A stretch of DNA of 40,372 bases from an uncultured Alphaproteobacteria bacterium (GTDB lineage: Bacteria; Pseudomonadota; Alphaproteobacteria; UBA9655). Below are positions 1 through 9,384 of the stretch, in pieces. The notes under the pieces were generated by a model that saw only the letters and a list, made by a program, of their open reading frames with translations, was not told where the DNA came from and did no database searches. Made by a program: the position numbers and the translations under genes. Position 1 is the stretch's first letter; every line of letters starts with the position of its first letter. The stretch lies in the NCBI GenBank assembly GCA_905479605.1, contig CAJQNC010000065.1:1-40372 (forward strand). The letters are read 5' to 3'.

Positions 1-2
1 TA

Positions 3-62
3 GAGTTTATGACACCCAAAGAAGCCTTCTTGAAAGAGGCACTAAAAAGGGGTAGCCTCTAA
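3..62 (+). pseudogene. possible C-terminal fragment of an IS30-type transposase (partial at window edge)
   Basis: Frame 3 reads EFMTPKEAFLKEALKRGSL*, resembling the '..TPxEVF..' end of IS30-family transposases; followed by repeated IS-end-like sequence. Short, so uncertain. Confidence 0.35.
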
Positions 63-128
63 ATCGGAATTCGCACTTCACCCTTGAAATTGCCAAATCG
101 GAATTCGCACTTCACCCTTGAAATTGCC
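61..128. repeat. perfect 34-bp tandem duplication
   Basis: aaatcggaattcgcacttcacccttgaaattgcc at 61-94 and again at 95-128; a diverged third occurrence of the core TCGCACTT-N5-TTGAA lies at 140-157. Confidence 0.95.
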
Positions 129-239
129 CCTCTAAGGTGTCGCACTTGCAGCTTGAACGTGTTCCCTACCCTAGTTAGTTTATATACTGACAGTAAGCCG
201 CGCACTATATATGATAAATTGAAGCTTAGACTTGAATCT

Positions 240-1049
240 CTAGTTCGTGCTCTCGACCTTAAACGTAAACCTCTTATAGAGTTTATTTTTTAATTTATTC
301 ATTAATTTTGAACGAAAGATAGTTTTGAAGAAGCTATATTTAAGAAAATAAAATCCAGCTCTCACTAAATCAAGTAAACCATTCTCCACAAGTGAGCGGC
401 GATATTCATTTAGAGACTTCATATAGTGCCTATCACTGACACCCCCAAGTTGCATTTGAGCAAGAGCTGCGTCAATCTTCACAAACTTCACACCATACTT
501 AATGGCCCTGTGCACCCAGTGACTATCCATAGCATATTTGTAATCATTAGAATACTCTCCTATATTGGCATAAGCTTTTTTGTTAACGAATAAGCATGGA
601 TGAAATACAGACATACGTTTTTTCATTGCCTCAACATTAGATGGGACAACATAAGCATCACCACATCGAGCATCTAGGAATTGTATATTACCATAGAAAA
701 TATCTGCATCAGAATGTAACTTATACGCCTGCGCCACTTCCATTGCAGCATTTGGCAACCATTGATCATCACTATTTAGAATAGCTACGAGGTCACCGGA
801 CGCCTTCAAGATACCCCGATTAAATGCATCAGCAATTCCGTGGTCTAGGCCTGACTCCCAGTAAGCAATTTTATCAGCATATCGTTTAATAACTTCCACG
901 GTTCCATCTGTCGAACCACCGTCAATTACAATAATTTCAATATTTAGATACCCTTGACCAAGGATAGATTTGAAAGTTTTTTCAATCGTTGCCGCACCAT
1001 TCAGAACGACTGTCACGACGGAGATTTTAGGAGTTTTATAAGTTGCCAT
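240..1049 (-). CDS. family 2 glycosyltransferase
   Basis: ISVVTVVLNGAATIEKTFKSILGQ...EIIVIDGGSTDGTVEVI...LNSDDQW: canonical GT2 GT-A motifs. Confidence 0.9.
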   Translation of the reverse strand: MATYKTPKISVVTVVLNGAATIEKTFKSILGQGYLNIEIIVIDGGSTDGTVEVIKRYADKIAYWESGLDHGIADAFNRGILKASGDLVAILNSDDQWLPNAAMEVAQAYKLHSDADIFYGNIQFLDARCGDAYVVPSNVEAMKKRMSVFHPCLFVNKKAYANIGEYSNDYKYAMDSHWVHRAIKYGVKFVKIDAALAQMQLGGVSDRHYMKSLNEYRRSLVENGLLDLVRAGFYFLKYSFFKTIFRSKLMNKLKNKLYKRFTFKVESTN

Positions 1050-1851
1050 TCAAAAAAATCTCTAAGTCAGCTTTAGGAAAAACACTTAGTTTTGACTCTG
1101 GCGTAGCATTTACAATCAAACGACCATCGCTTTCATATCCATGTTTGGCCATGTCATACGCATGTTCACTGCCTTTGAGGTCAGGATACTGCCACGGCTC
1201 CCCTTGAGTAAAATAGGTGTCACAGAAATGATTTCTATCGACCTCCTTATTATAGGTGACCTCATTGGGGACGCCGTCGATTATAAAATTGTGATCACAG
1301 CCAATCAGTGCCACCTGTGCAAACCCCATATGATAAGCAAGTTGCAAAGCAACATAGGTGACTGTAAATCCCTGAAATACGCTCATACTGCAGTCACCAG
1401 AAAAGTAAGGATAATCCGAAGAATGGAGCAGGGTTATGTTTTTAGAAATGTGAGACAACAAAGAACGTGCACTAGTATCTAGAAATGTCGGTATCCTTGT
1501 GTTAGAGAAAAAGTGTGCATTTTGTTTGATGACCAATGGATTTACTGAAACAATCGCCGAAGGCCGAAAAGGACTTTCATCAAACAGCAGATTGATTTTG
1601 TTTAGCCCAAAAGTAAATATTCCTTCAAGTTTCTGTAAATTAACCTGTTTGAGGGAGGGGCCATTGCAGATAATTACTGCCTTCTCGCCTTTGTATTTAT
1701 CCCTCAAACCCTTCATTTTCTTTTTGTGAACCCAAGAAGCTGGGGAAATATCCCATAGCAGCCTTCGGGTTATAAGCCCTAAACCCACCTTATATGGATT
1801 AAGGTGGTTATTTGGTATTGCTGGGGGTAAAAGAATTTTAGACAGGGTCAT
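1036..1851 (-). CDS. MptE/DUF115-like protein (possible GT42/Maf-like glycosyltransferase)
   Basis: AVIICNGPSLKQVNLQKLEGIFTFGLNKINLLF...VTYVALQLAYHMGFAQVALIGCDHNF; NGPSL Rossmann motif typical of the family. ORF track starts at 1890; internal Met at 1851 (MTLSKILLPP) reduces overlap with the upstream gene. Confidence 0.65.
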   Translation of the reverse strand: MTLSKILLPPAIPNNHLNPYKVGLGLITRRLLWDISPASWVHKKKMKGLRDKYKGEKAVIICNGPSLKQVNLQKLEGIFTFGLNKINLLFDESPFRPSAIVSVNPLVIKQNAHFFSNTRIPTFLDTSARSLLSHISKNITLLHSSDYPYFSGDCSMSVFQGFTVTYVALQLAYHMGFAQVALIGCDHNFIIDGVPNEVTYNKEVDRNHFCDTYFTQGEPWQYPDLKGSEHAYDMAKHGYESDGRLIVNATPESKLSVFPKADLEIFLNGNL

Positions 1852-2596
1852 GGAGCCTGCAGCCAATCCCACCATCAATAGAAAGATCACTTCCCGTCAT
1901 GAAACCAGAATCTTGTGAGCAAAGAAATAATACAGCCTTAGCTACTTCCATTGGATCCGCAATACGGCCCAAGGGGTGGCATGCTTCCAAATATTTTAAC
2001 TTTTCAGGATCTGCACGAAAACCATCCTTTAACATCTCTGTTGCAGTTGCTGCAGGAGATACCATATTTACAGTTACCTCCGGCGCCAGCTCCAGTGCTA
2101 AAGCACGTGTCAATCCTGCAAGCGCTGCCTTTGAAGTTGAATAAGCACAGAACCCTGGTTTGGTGAGCTTATTGTGGATACTGCCAATATTGACTACTGT
2201 ACCTCTAGCTTCTCTCAGTTGCTGAGAAAATAATTTTGCCAGCAAGAAAGGAGCCGATACATTGATCTGAAGTGTTGAATGAAATTCCTTTATAGAGAGC
2301 TCATTCAATGGTTTGACAATCTGATAAGCGGCATTATTGATTAATGCTTTTAGGTGGAAGTTATGTTCAAAAAGATATTGGGCTACTTGGTCAAACAGTG
2401 TGGATTGCTCATCCTCATTCGAAACTAGAGTAGCTAGGTCGCACGATATATATAGATCACACTCAACAGAAGATTCTGATCGTCGCCCAAGTCCTAGGAC
2501 TATATACCCGCTATCCCTAAATGCCTGATTTAGAGCAAAGCCAATGCCACCATCAATGCCGGTTATTAGGGCTACTTTCTGATGAGGTTTTGACAT
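1838..2596 (-). CDS. SDR-family oxidoreductase
   Basis: VALITGIDGGIGFALNQAF, NNAAYQ, YSTSKAALAGLTRALALELAP, SDLSIDGG: classical short-chain dehydrogenase motifs (YxxxK). Confidence 0.9.
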   Translation of the reverse strand: MSKPHQKVALITGIDGGIGFALNQAFRDSGYIVLGLGRRSESSVECDLYISCDLATLVSNEDEQSTLFDQVAQYLFEHNFHLKALINNAAYQIVKPLNELSIKEFHSTLQINVSAPFLLAKLFSQQLREARGTVVNIGSIHNKLTKPGFCAYSTSKAALAGLTRALALELAPEVTVNMVSPAATATEMLKDGFRADPEKLKYLEACHPLGRIADPMEVAKAVLFLCSQDSGFMTGSDLSIDGGIGCRLHDPV

Positions 2597-2623
2597 TGAA
2601 GGTTCCTTTAGTTTTCTAAAAAC

Positions 2624-5600
2624 TTACACAACTCTAAATACGGCCGTTCGCCACTCTGAGCCTACGAATTCAACACATGGATTCTTCAAAACCTCGCTAT
2701 CTACAAACTGCTTAACATCTGGCCAATCTTCTACTCTATAATCATCAAAGATAATATATCCGCCTTTATTGACAAAAGGCATGTATATATCAAAATCGCT
2801 CTTAACACCTTCATATGAGTGGTCTCCATCAATAAGCAAGACGTCACACTTTGTTTTTGCAACGTGATCAATTGTATCTTGATTTGTACTAAGAGACTTA
2901 AGAAGGGTGTAATCAGATTCAGGAACATTAAGCTTCATGTTATAATGAAATATATTTTCATCTACGATCTCACCTGTCATCATATCTTTTTTATGACTAC
3001 CATAATAACCATCCAAGGGGTCAACGGCAATCACGTGAACATGTTTAGAGAACAGTCGAGAACAGTCAGCCAAAGAGGCCAAACAAATACCAAATAACGA
3101 CCCAATTTCAACAACCACTAAATAATTTTGTTTAATCGACATCGTAACCAAAACACGTAATACGATGTCTTCAATTGCAGTTGCCAAGCGTCCACGGGAC
3201 AAAAACTCAATTCGACATATTTGATGAGCTAGGTAAGATAGCTGCTTTTCTGTGTATTCTAAGCATAACAATTTTGACCACTTCTCAACGAGCAATTTGC
3301 TATTTCTGAAAGTCAGATACCTAGAGAATGGCTGAAACCTTAACATATTTGCACTAGATGATACGCTTTGGACTAGTTTTAAATGCTCTTTAGAGCTTTT
3401 AGATGCAATGTCAGAAAATAAATCACCTACAGAACCTGAGAGGTTTATCTGTTGGTCTTTCAATGTGGTCAATTTCTTGTTTAGGTTTTTTTGATGCTCT
3501 TCAATATGAAATAACTTTTTTTGAAAGGAATCTAACAAAGACTTTTCTAAAACATTTGCCGTATTCCTCTTCAATAGAAGGACACATAAAGCAAACATAA
3601 AAGATATTAAAAATATATTAGGTGCCCATTCGAGAAAAACATAAGCTAAACAGGAATAGAATAATATAAAAGACAGTGCAATAATAACTTTTTTCCTAGT
3701 GAAAAAGTTCGAAGTTAAAATCCTAATGAAGTTCTTCACTGAGGATTTATATTTATTCGGTATACAACTAGCTATTTTTACATACAAAAAGTCCGAACTT
3801 TTTTTAATGAATTGTGATGATGCAGAAGTGAGACCTGATATTATCTTATGAAACTGCACCTTGGGTAAAGACTGATGGTGTTCATTCATTATCTTTTTGT
3901 TGTTATGGCTTGGTTCATCCTGAATATTTACAATCCGATTCCGTTCATTTAAGTTGTTATTATCGCTCTTGGGAATAGGACTTGCACTGCCCTTAGCGAT
4001 CTGAAAGGCCTGTATTTTTGTTGCAGATCTTGACTTTAATAAACTGTTTAAATGCTTTTCAATTTCCCGCTCTCCGGGATCTTCGAGAAAAGCTAGCAAG
4101 TTACCCCAAGATTCTTCATTAGCCAACTCACAAGGGTACTTATTTAAGGCGCACCAATCATGAGGGATACCATATCGGATTATAGGATGCCACTCACTAA
4201 CATATACTGTATAGCCTTTTTCAGCTAAATAATCACAAATATATCTCCAATTATGGCCAAGTAGTTTTGTTTTTGCATCTTCAAATTCACATTCAATTAC
4301 GGCAGGTTTATGAGTTTCCCATGGCACCCCCCGAAGAACAGAAAGGTCGTAACCTTCGACATCTATTTTTAAGAAGTCAATTTTAGTTATACTATTCTCT
4401 TTGATAATATTTTTAACTGTAGTTACATCTACTTCACCCGCCTCCTCATGACTTGGATGAAATGCCAACATTCCTGAAATACCCGTACTAACTTCAGAAG
4501 TGTAAAAAGCAACATTTTTTTGTTCACAGTCAGCAACAGCACGAGTATCTATAGTAACGTTTTCCTTATTTCCATGTAAAGCTATGAGCTTTTTACGATT
4601 TATAGAGTTTGGCTCAAAAGCAAGAACTCGCCACCCATTTTGAGCAAATGGTGACAAAGATGAGCCGTGTTGAGCACCTACATCAACCATGACTTTTTTT
4701 GAGTTACTGTCATTTATCATTAATCGAGAAATTAAATAGGTTTCATCAAAGTGGACGTTCTGTCCACGAGAATAACTACTGCAGAGGTGTGCCATTTCTT
4801 GCTCCTTTAATTGAATAAGTAATTGTGTCCAACTGTTTTTAGAGAAATAATCCTCTTGTGATTTAGATATACGCTCATAGTAACCTTCAATATTTTCAGA
4901 TATTTTCTTAATCGCAGTTAAAAGAGACTCATATCCATCAATAACTTCTCCAATACCATACTGTTTTACTACTCCCGCAAGCCATGTATTGCACATCACT
5001 ATTATTGGCTTTCCTAAGTAAAGAGCATCTATAACTAATCCCGATGTACGCTCACTAAATGCTGAAGCTTGGTAGGGTAAAACTACTATATCAAGGCTGT
5101 CTAAAAATTTAATGAACTCATCTAAAGTCAGTTCTTGTTCACATATATGACACCCTGACTTACGTATTAGATTTATATGATGCTCAATGAAGCTTAAGTG
5201 CTTGGGGCTAGGGTTAAATACTGATGCTCGAACGAAGATATCAAGATGTAAATCATTCTCTATAGCAACCCGTTGGACGAAATCAGACGTAAGTTGAAAA
5301 CCTTTAGACTCACTAACCCCACCAGGAAAACCTACTCTGATAGGATCATTACATTGTTTTTCCTTATTAAGCAGTTTCAAAGCAGATTTATCAGAAAAAG
5401 TTGTGCTTGGATGCCTTATTGGTGCAAGCTTTACTCCATAATGTAACTCAAAGGAATTTGAAAACTGCTCGGTAGGAGCCAATAATCTAACCCACTTAGA
5501 CTGAACTAGGCTCGCTACAATTGGTTTCCATTTTGAAATATATTCTGGGCTTTTATATTCATCAAATGAAGTCCAAAAAAGATTTACTACAGCCGTAACC

Positions 5601-7147
5601 TCATGAAAGTGTTGAATTACCTCGGAAATGGCTTGCGCAACAGCGATACTACCACAATATACATACACCAACACCCTTTTATGCCCTTCTAAAACCTTTT
5701 TCAGTGAAGCCTTAAAAGTATACTTAAAGTTGGGAATGTCAGCACCCTGCTTATAAATCCACGAATAATTATTAAAAGTCGGCAAAAAAAACTTTCTTAT
5801 TGATCCATCAGAGCACTGTGTAGATCCAAAGACGTAATATGGATGATTATTTATCTCGCAGACTTCCGCTAACCTATCATTATACGCCAGCCAATGGCCA
5901 GATTCGTCTTTACCGTCTGGATCTATCATCACGACAGCTAGCTCATCAGAACTCTCTGATGTTGTCGTTGCAATATTTGAGGTGATTTTTTTTAAAGCTG
6001 GGATATATGACTTGGTTATATTATATATTTTCTTATTTTTTTTAATATAATTAGTTAGCCAAACATCCAGAACCTTACAATGCTGTTCGTAATAATCATC
6101 GTAGTCTATATCGAAAAAGGCAGGATGAGCACATTTAATCTCACTCATTTTTTCATTTAACTGAGAAGCCTTATCATGCTTCCAAAAATAAGAGTTTTCT
6201 TCAGAAGGGCGTCCATCACAGCCAAATATTCGTGTTTCTTCAAAAAATGTGGATGCGAGCGGAAGTAAAAAAAGTGTAAGCACATTGGCTGTAGTTGCAA
6301 CATAAAAATCACTACCAAGGTCTAAATTGGGAATTTCTTGCTTTTTAAAAGGAACGCCAGCTATTCTCTCATGAAACCGCTTAGGCAAGTAAGTAATGTA
6401 TATGTGATAATCTCGTATAGGAACAATTAGATCGGCATCATAGCGATCTAAAGCCTCTATTAACTCACTCCTAAACTGACCGGCATAACTCGATGGTCCT
6501 GCATGAAAAATTGGGTCAGCCACAACAACCAAGCGGGGCTGCAGCCTATCCATCAACTTGCGATTTCGCACCATACTGTTACAAGCGATCGAAACACCAT
6601 CCGAATAATCATAATCACTTGCTTCACTTAGGTTTGGACCAGTGCCAAAAATATAACCCTTCGAAGATTTACACCGAGATAATATGCCATTGAAAACATC
6701 TTTAGATTTTAAGACATTCCTTGTCATTTCATCTTCAAAAAGATTTCCAAGCATTAAATAAAAAGAGCTGGCAAATCTTTCTTTTTTATGGTCAACCTTA
6801 ATAATTTTTTTATTCTTTATTAGAGGCCTATAGAGACTGTCGGGGATTTTATCTGCTTGGCTCAGGTCAGACTCAGTAAGAAATACCACATCACAATCGA
6901 TAAAATCGTTTAGCGCCAGTTCTGCTAGCTTCGCTTGTTTAAATACAATAGGTAGCTTACCTACGCAGTCAGATATTGCTTGATCCAAATGATCAGGAAT
7001 TTCACCAATCTGAAGGTTTTCAATATCATGAAATATAGTAATCTGTTCGATTTTGTCTGAAAATGGATAAATATACCAATGAAGTCTATAATAATGCTCA
7101 GTGAGCTCATCTTGATTTTCAAAAACTGGGATCAAAGCTATTTTCAT
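2624..7147 (-). CDS. 1507-aa multidomain protein: DUF115/MptE-like + GT1/GT4-type glycosyltransferase + FkbM methyltransferase + TM hairpin/coiled coil + C-terminal class I SAM methyltransferase
   Basis: GYIFGTGPNLSEASDYDYSDGVSIACNSMV (DUF115-like); VGFPGGVSESKGFQL...FSERTSGLVIDALYLGKPIIV (GT-B); VMVDVGAQHGSSLSPFAQNGWRVLAFEPN...KIDFLKIDVEGYDLSVLRG (FkbM); VIIALSFILFYSCLAYVFLEWAPNIFLISFMFALCVLLL (TM pair); VVVEIGSLFGICLASLAD...VLLIDGDHSYEGVKSDFDIYMPFVNKGGYIIFDDY (SAM MTase). Confidence 0.85.
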   Translation of the reverse strand: MKIALIPVFENQDELTEHYYRLHWYIYPFSDKIEQITIFHDIENLQIGEIPDHLDQAISDCVGKLPIVFKQAKLAELALNDFIDCDVVFLTESDLSQADKIPDSLYRPLIKNKKIIKVDHKKERFASSFYLMLGNLFEDEMTRNVLKSKDVFNGILSRCKSSKGYIFGTGPNLSEASDYDYSDGVSIACNSMVRNRKLMDRLQPRLVVVADPIFHAGPSSYAGQFRSELIEALDRYDADLIVPIRDYHIYITYLPKRFHERIAGVPFKKQEIPNLDLGSDFYVATTANVLTLFLLPLASTFFEETRIFGCDGRPSEENSYFWKHDKASQLNEKMSEIKCAHPAFFDIDYDDYYEQHCKVLDVWLTNYIKKNKKIYNITKSYIPALKKITSNIATTTSESSDELAVVMIDPDGKDESGHWLAYNDRLAEVCEINNHPYYVFGSTQCSDGSIRKFFLPTFNNYSWIYKQGADIPNFKYTFKASLKKVLEGHKRVLVYVYCGSIAVAQAISEVIQHFHEVTAVVNLFWTSFDEYKSPEYISKWKPIVASLVQSKWVRLLAPTEQFSNSFELHYGVKLAPIRHPSTTFSDKSALKLLNKEKQCNDPIRVGFPGGVSESKGFQLTSDFVQRVAIENDLHLDIFVRASVFNPSPKHLSFIEHHINLIRKSGCHICEQELTLDEFIKFLDSLDIVVLPYQASAFSERTSGLVIDALYLGKPIIVMCNTWLAGVVKQYGIGEVIDGYESLLTAIKKISENIEGYYERISKSQEDYFSKNSWTQLLIQLKEQEMAHLCSSYSRGQNVHFDETYLISRLMINDSNSKKVMVDVGAQHGSSLSPFAQNGWRVLAFEPNSINRKKLIALHGNKENVTIDTRAVADCEQKNVAFYTSEVSTGISGMLAFHPSHEEAGEVDVTTVKNIIKENSITKIDFLKIDVEGYDLSVLRGVPWETHKPAVIECEFEDAKTKLLGHNWRYICDYLAEKGYTVYVSEWHPIIRYGIPHDWCALNKYPCELANEESWGNLLAFLEDPGEREIEKHLNSLLKSRSATKIQAFQIAKGSASPIPKSDNNNLNERNRIVNIQDEPSHNNKKIMNEHHQSLPKVQFHKIISGLTSASSQFIKKSSDFLYVKIASCIPNKYKSSVKNFIRILTSNFFTRKKVIIALSFILFYSCLAYVFLEWAPNIFLISFMFALCVLLLKRNTANVLEKSLLDSFQKKLFHIEEHQKNLNKKLTTLKDQQINLSGSVGDLFSDIASKSSKEHLKLVQSVSSSANMLRFQPFSRYLTFRNSKLLVEKWSKLLCLEYTEKQLSYLAHQICRIEFLSRGRLATAIEDIVLRVLVTMSIKQNYLVVVEIGSLFGICLASLADCSRLFSKHVHVIAVDPLDGYYGSHKKDMMTGEIVDENIFHYNMKLNVPESDYTLLKSLSTNQDTIDHVAKTKCDVLLIDGDHSYEGVKSDFDIYMPFVNKGGYIIFDDYRVEDWPDVKQFVDSEVLKNPCVEFVGSEWRTAVFRVV

Positions 7148-7204
7148 AATTAGATTACCTTATTACATTTACTGTACCTATGCTATACAAATAGGAATTT
7201 AAGT

Positions 7205-7500
7205 GGCACACAATAACCCTCAAAATTTTTAAAGTCCAGAAGATTCATATAACTTATAATAGGAGAAAGTTTTTATATGCCCATCTTTATACAACCTGGT
7301 GATTTAATTAATTGAGCATCAGGGCAAGAATAGTAATCTGAGGACTAATCGATTCTATCCTAGCACCTATACGATGCGTATCATACCAAGAGTCGAGTAA
7401 TTGTTAGTGCGAAATAAATCAAAGCCCTTTAGAGAAAAGCCATTACCAATAACTAAACATAGTTCTTCATTAAAGTAATTTTTAATATTCAAACCGCCCT
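7205..7500 (-). pseudogene. decayed remnant of a DUF115/MptE-like gene
   Basis: Minus strand reads LNIKNYFNEELCLVIGNGFSLKGFDLFRTNNYSTLGM, then a frameshift into YASYRC*DRID*SSDYYSCPDAQLIKSPGC, then another into DGHIKTFSYYKLYESSGL*. Matches the GNGPSL..F..TLGMNxAYRYWDRI pattern with stops and shifts. Confidence 0.55.
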
Positions 7501-7521
7501 TTAAAAGTTAATATACTGAGC

Positions 7522-8237
7522 CTATAGCTTCCTGCCCCCCCAAAGAAGAGATGTCGATTGTGCTTTTGCCCTAAGCTGCTTAAGCTGAGGGATCATTCGA
7601 TTCCAATTTCTCATCACACTATCAGGGTTAGTCGCAAAGCCAGGCTGAAATGAGGGGAACTTGCTCATAGCTATCTGTATTTCTTCAAGAGGCTGAAACT
7701 TTCCGGAAGTAAAGGCGCTATTATAAAACTTCAAACGCTGCAAATTATAATAACCAGGCTCAGTATCATTATCATTTGCAAGGTAAATATCAACTGCATG
7801 CACCATAAGTCCTCCTGGCTTCAATATCCTCCAACAATCATCAATGAAATGATCAAACTCATCATTTTTGATGTGCTCTACAACGGATACTGAAAACACA
7901 ACATCAAAAGATTCAGACTCGATATGCTCTTTCGAGTTACCTATTAAACAGTAAATATTATTGACACCTTCATGACCAATTTTACCTACAGGACCATTGC
8001 CTTCCCCTTCAAATGGTTCAATATTAAACACTTCGTTCTTCAACGACAACCACTCCAAGATACGAGTATCGCCACCGCCAATTTCTGCTATCTTCTTTTC
8101 AGTACAGCCATCTAAGTAATCAGCAACTACTGAATCCTGAATACTTTTTAAATGCCAGGGTTCAATCTGCTTTATTTTTTTTCTATTCCATTATCTAGTG
8201 CATCCCAATAGCTATCTTTAGTTACAAACCGCAACAT
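7522..8237 (-). pseudogene. class I SAM-dependent methyltransferase with a -1 frameshift in an A8 tract (or sequencing error / phase-variable)
   Basis: ATG at 8237 preceded by ggagaaattaag; MLRFVTKDSYWDALDNGIEKK then stop. Adding one A to the A8 run (T8 on + strand, 8175-8182) joins to IKQIEPWHLKSIQDSVVADYLDGCTEKKIAEIGGGDTRILEWLSLKNEVFNIEPFEG.., continuous with ORF 7522..8058 (SFDVVFSVSVVEHIKND, LKPGGLMVHAVD). Confidence 0.75.
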
Positions 8238-8273
8238 CTTAATTTCTCCTTTGATCCTAAATGATGGTGTAAA

Positions 8274-9377
8274 CTACACAAACTTCTCATACAAGCCCAT
8301 ATAGTTTTCTAACATGATAGAAGACTTGAAAGCTAGGATATATCTTTTTCTTGAAGCTTCACCAAACTGTCTAATCTTTATTTCATCTTTCCATAACATT
8401 AACATACATTGTGCCAGGTCCACAGAATCCCTCGGCTTTATTACGTATCCAGTCTCACCATGAACATTGATATACGAAGTCCCCGTTCCAATTTCACATG
8501 AGATCATTGGCTCACCAAACATTGCAGCCTCAACTAACGACAATCCAAAAGCCTCTGAGCGTAAGTGGGAAGGGAATACAAATGCATAACAAAGCTTCAG
8601 GAGCGTTACTTTATCTTCATCTGAGACATGCCCCAAGAAGTGAATATTCTTGAGCCCATATTCATTTGCTTTCTGCTTCAGAGCATTTTCTTCAGGACCT
8701 GTTCCTATGATAACAGTTGGATAATCCACACCCTTCAATGCATCCAAGAGGATGTGCAATCCCTTATAATAACGTAATACTCCTATGAATAAAAAGAATT
8801 TGCCGCCTACCCTTTTCTTCCAATAATCAAGCTTGTTAGCAGGGGGCTCAGGATAGTTTGATTCCTCCAAACCAAGTGGAATTACAGAAACTTTATCTGC
8901 ATACTCCTGAAGAGTTCCACTGGTTTGAACATAATTGGGTGATGTAGCTATAATTTGGTCGACTGATGACAAAAATCTTTTTTGGAGGGGCTTATAGAGC
9001 TTAAGAAGCTTTCGTTGGCGAACAACATCAGAGTGGTAAGTAACAATTGAGGGTTTGCTTGGACAACAGGTAAGATGAAGTAGGTCAGCAAATGGGTATG
9101 GGTAATGATAATGTATAATGTCTGCTTTTTGGGACAGTTCGCGAAATTTATAAAATGCCTTCAAGGAAAAAGGAGTGGAAGCCACTTCGAACAACGTCGG
9201 TTGATAATGAACTTTATAACCCCCACCATCAACAACTTCTCTTGGCCCGCGATTGAGAGCTAGAACTTCTACGTTAGCCCCCTTCTCTGCCGCACCTTTT
9301 GCAAGCTGGTGAATAACTTGCTCAACACCTCCCATAGAATGGGGAAGTGCCGCTTTATATACATGGAGAATGTTCAT
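8274..9377 (-). CDS. family 4 (GT-B) glycosyltransferase
   Basis: MNILHVYKAALPHSMGGVEQVIHQLAKG...FFLFIGVLRYYKGLHILLDAL...FPSHLRSEAFGLSLVEAAMFGEPMIS. Start assigned to internal Met at 9377 rather than 9434. Confidence 0.92.
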   Translation of the reverse strand: MNILHVYKAALPHSMGGVEQVIHQLAKGAAEKGANVEVLALNRGPREVVDGGGYKVHYQPTLFEVASTPFSLKAFYKFRELSQKADIIHYHYPYPFADLLHLTCCPSKPSIVTYHSDVVRQRKLLKLYKPLQKRFLSSVDQIIATSPNYVQTSGTLQEYADKVSVIPLGLEESNYPEPPANKLDYWKKRVGGKFFLFIGVLRYYKGLHILLDALKGVDYPTVIIGTGPEENALKQKANEYGLKNIHFLGHVSDEDKVTLLKLCYAFVFPSHLRSEAFGLSLVEAAMFGEPMISCEIGTGTSYINVHGETGYVIKPRDSVDLAQCMLMLWKDEIKIRQFGEASRKRYILAFKSSIMLENYMGLYEKFV

Positions 9378-9384
9378 AGGTAGA

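Noticed and set aside
84-293. 69-aa plus-strand ORF at the left edge
   Set aside because: Runs through the tandem repeat and into the antisense of the GT2 3' end; no coherent protein signal.
1141-1482. 113-aa plus-strand ORF opposite the DUF115-like gene
   Set aside because: Sense gene has clear family motifs; antisense product has none.
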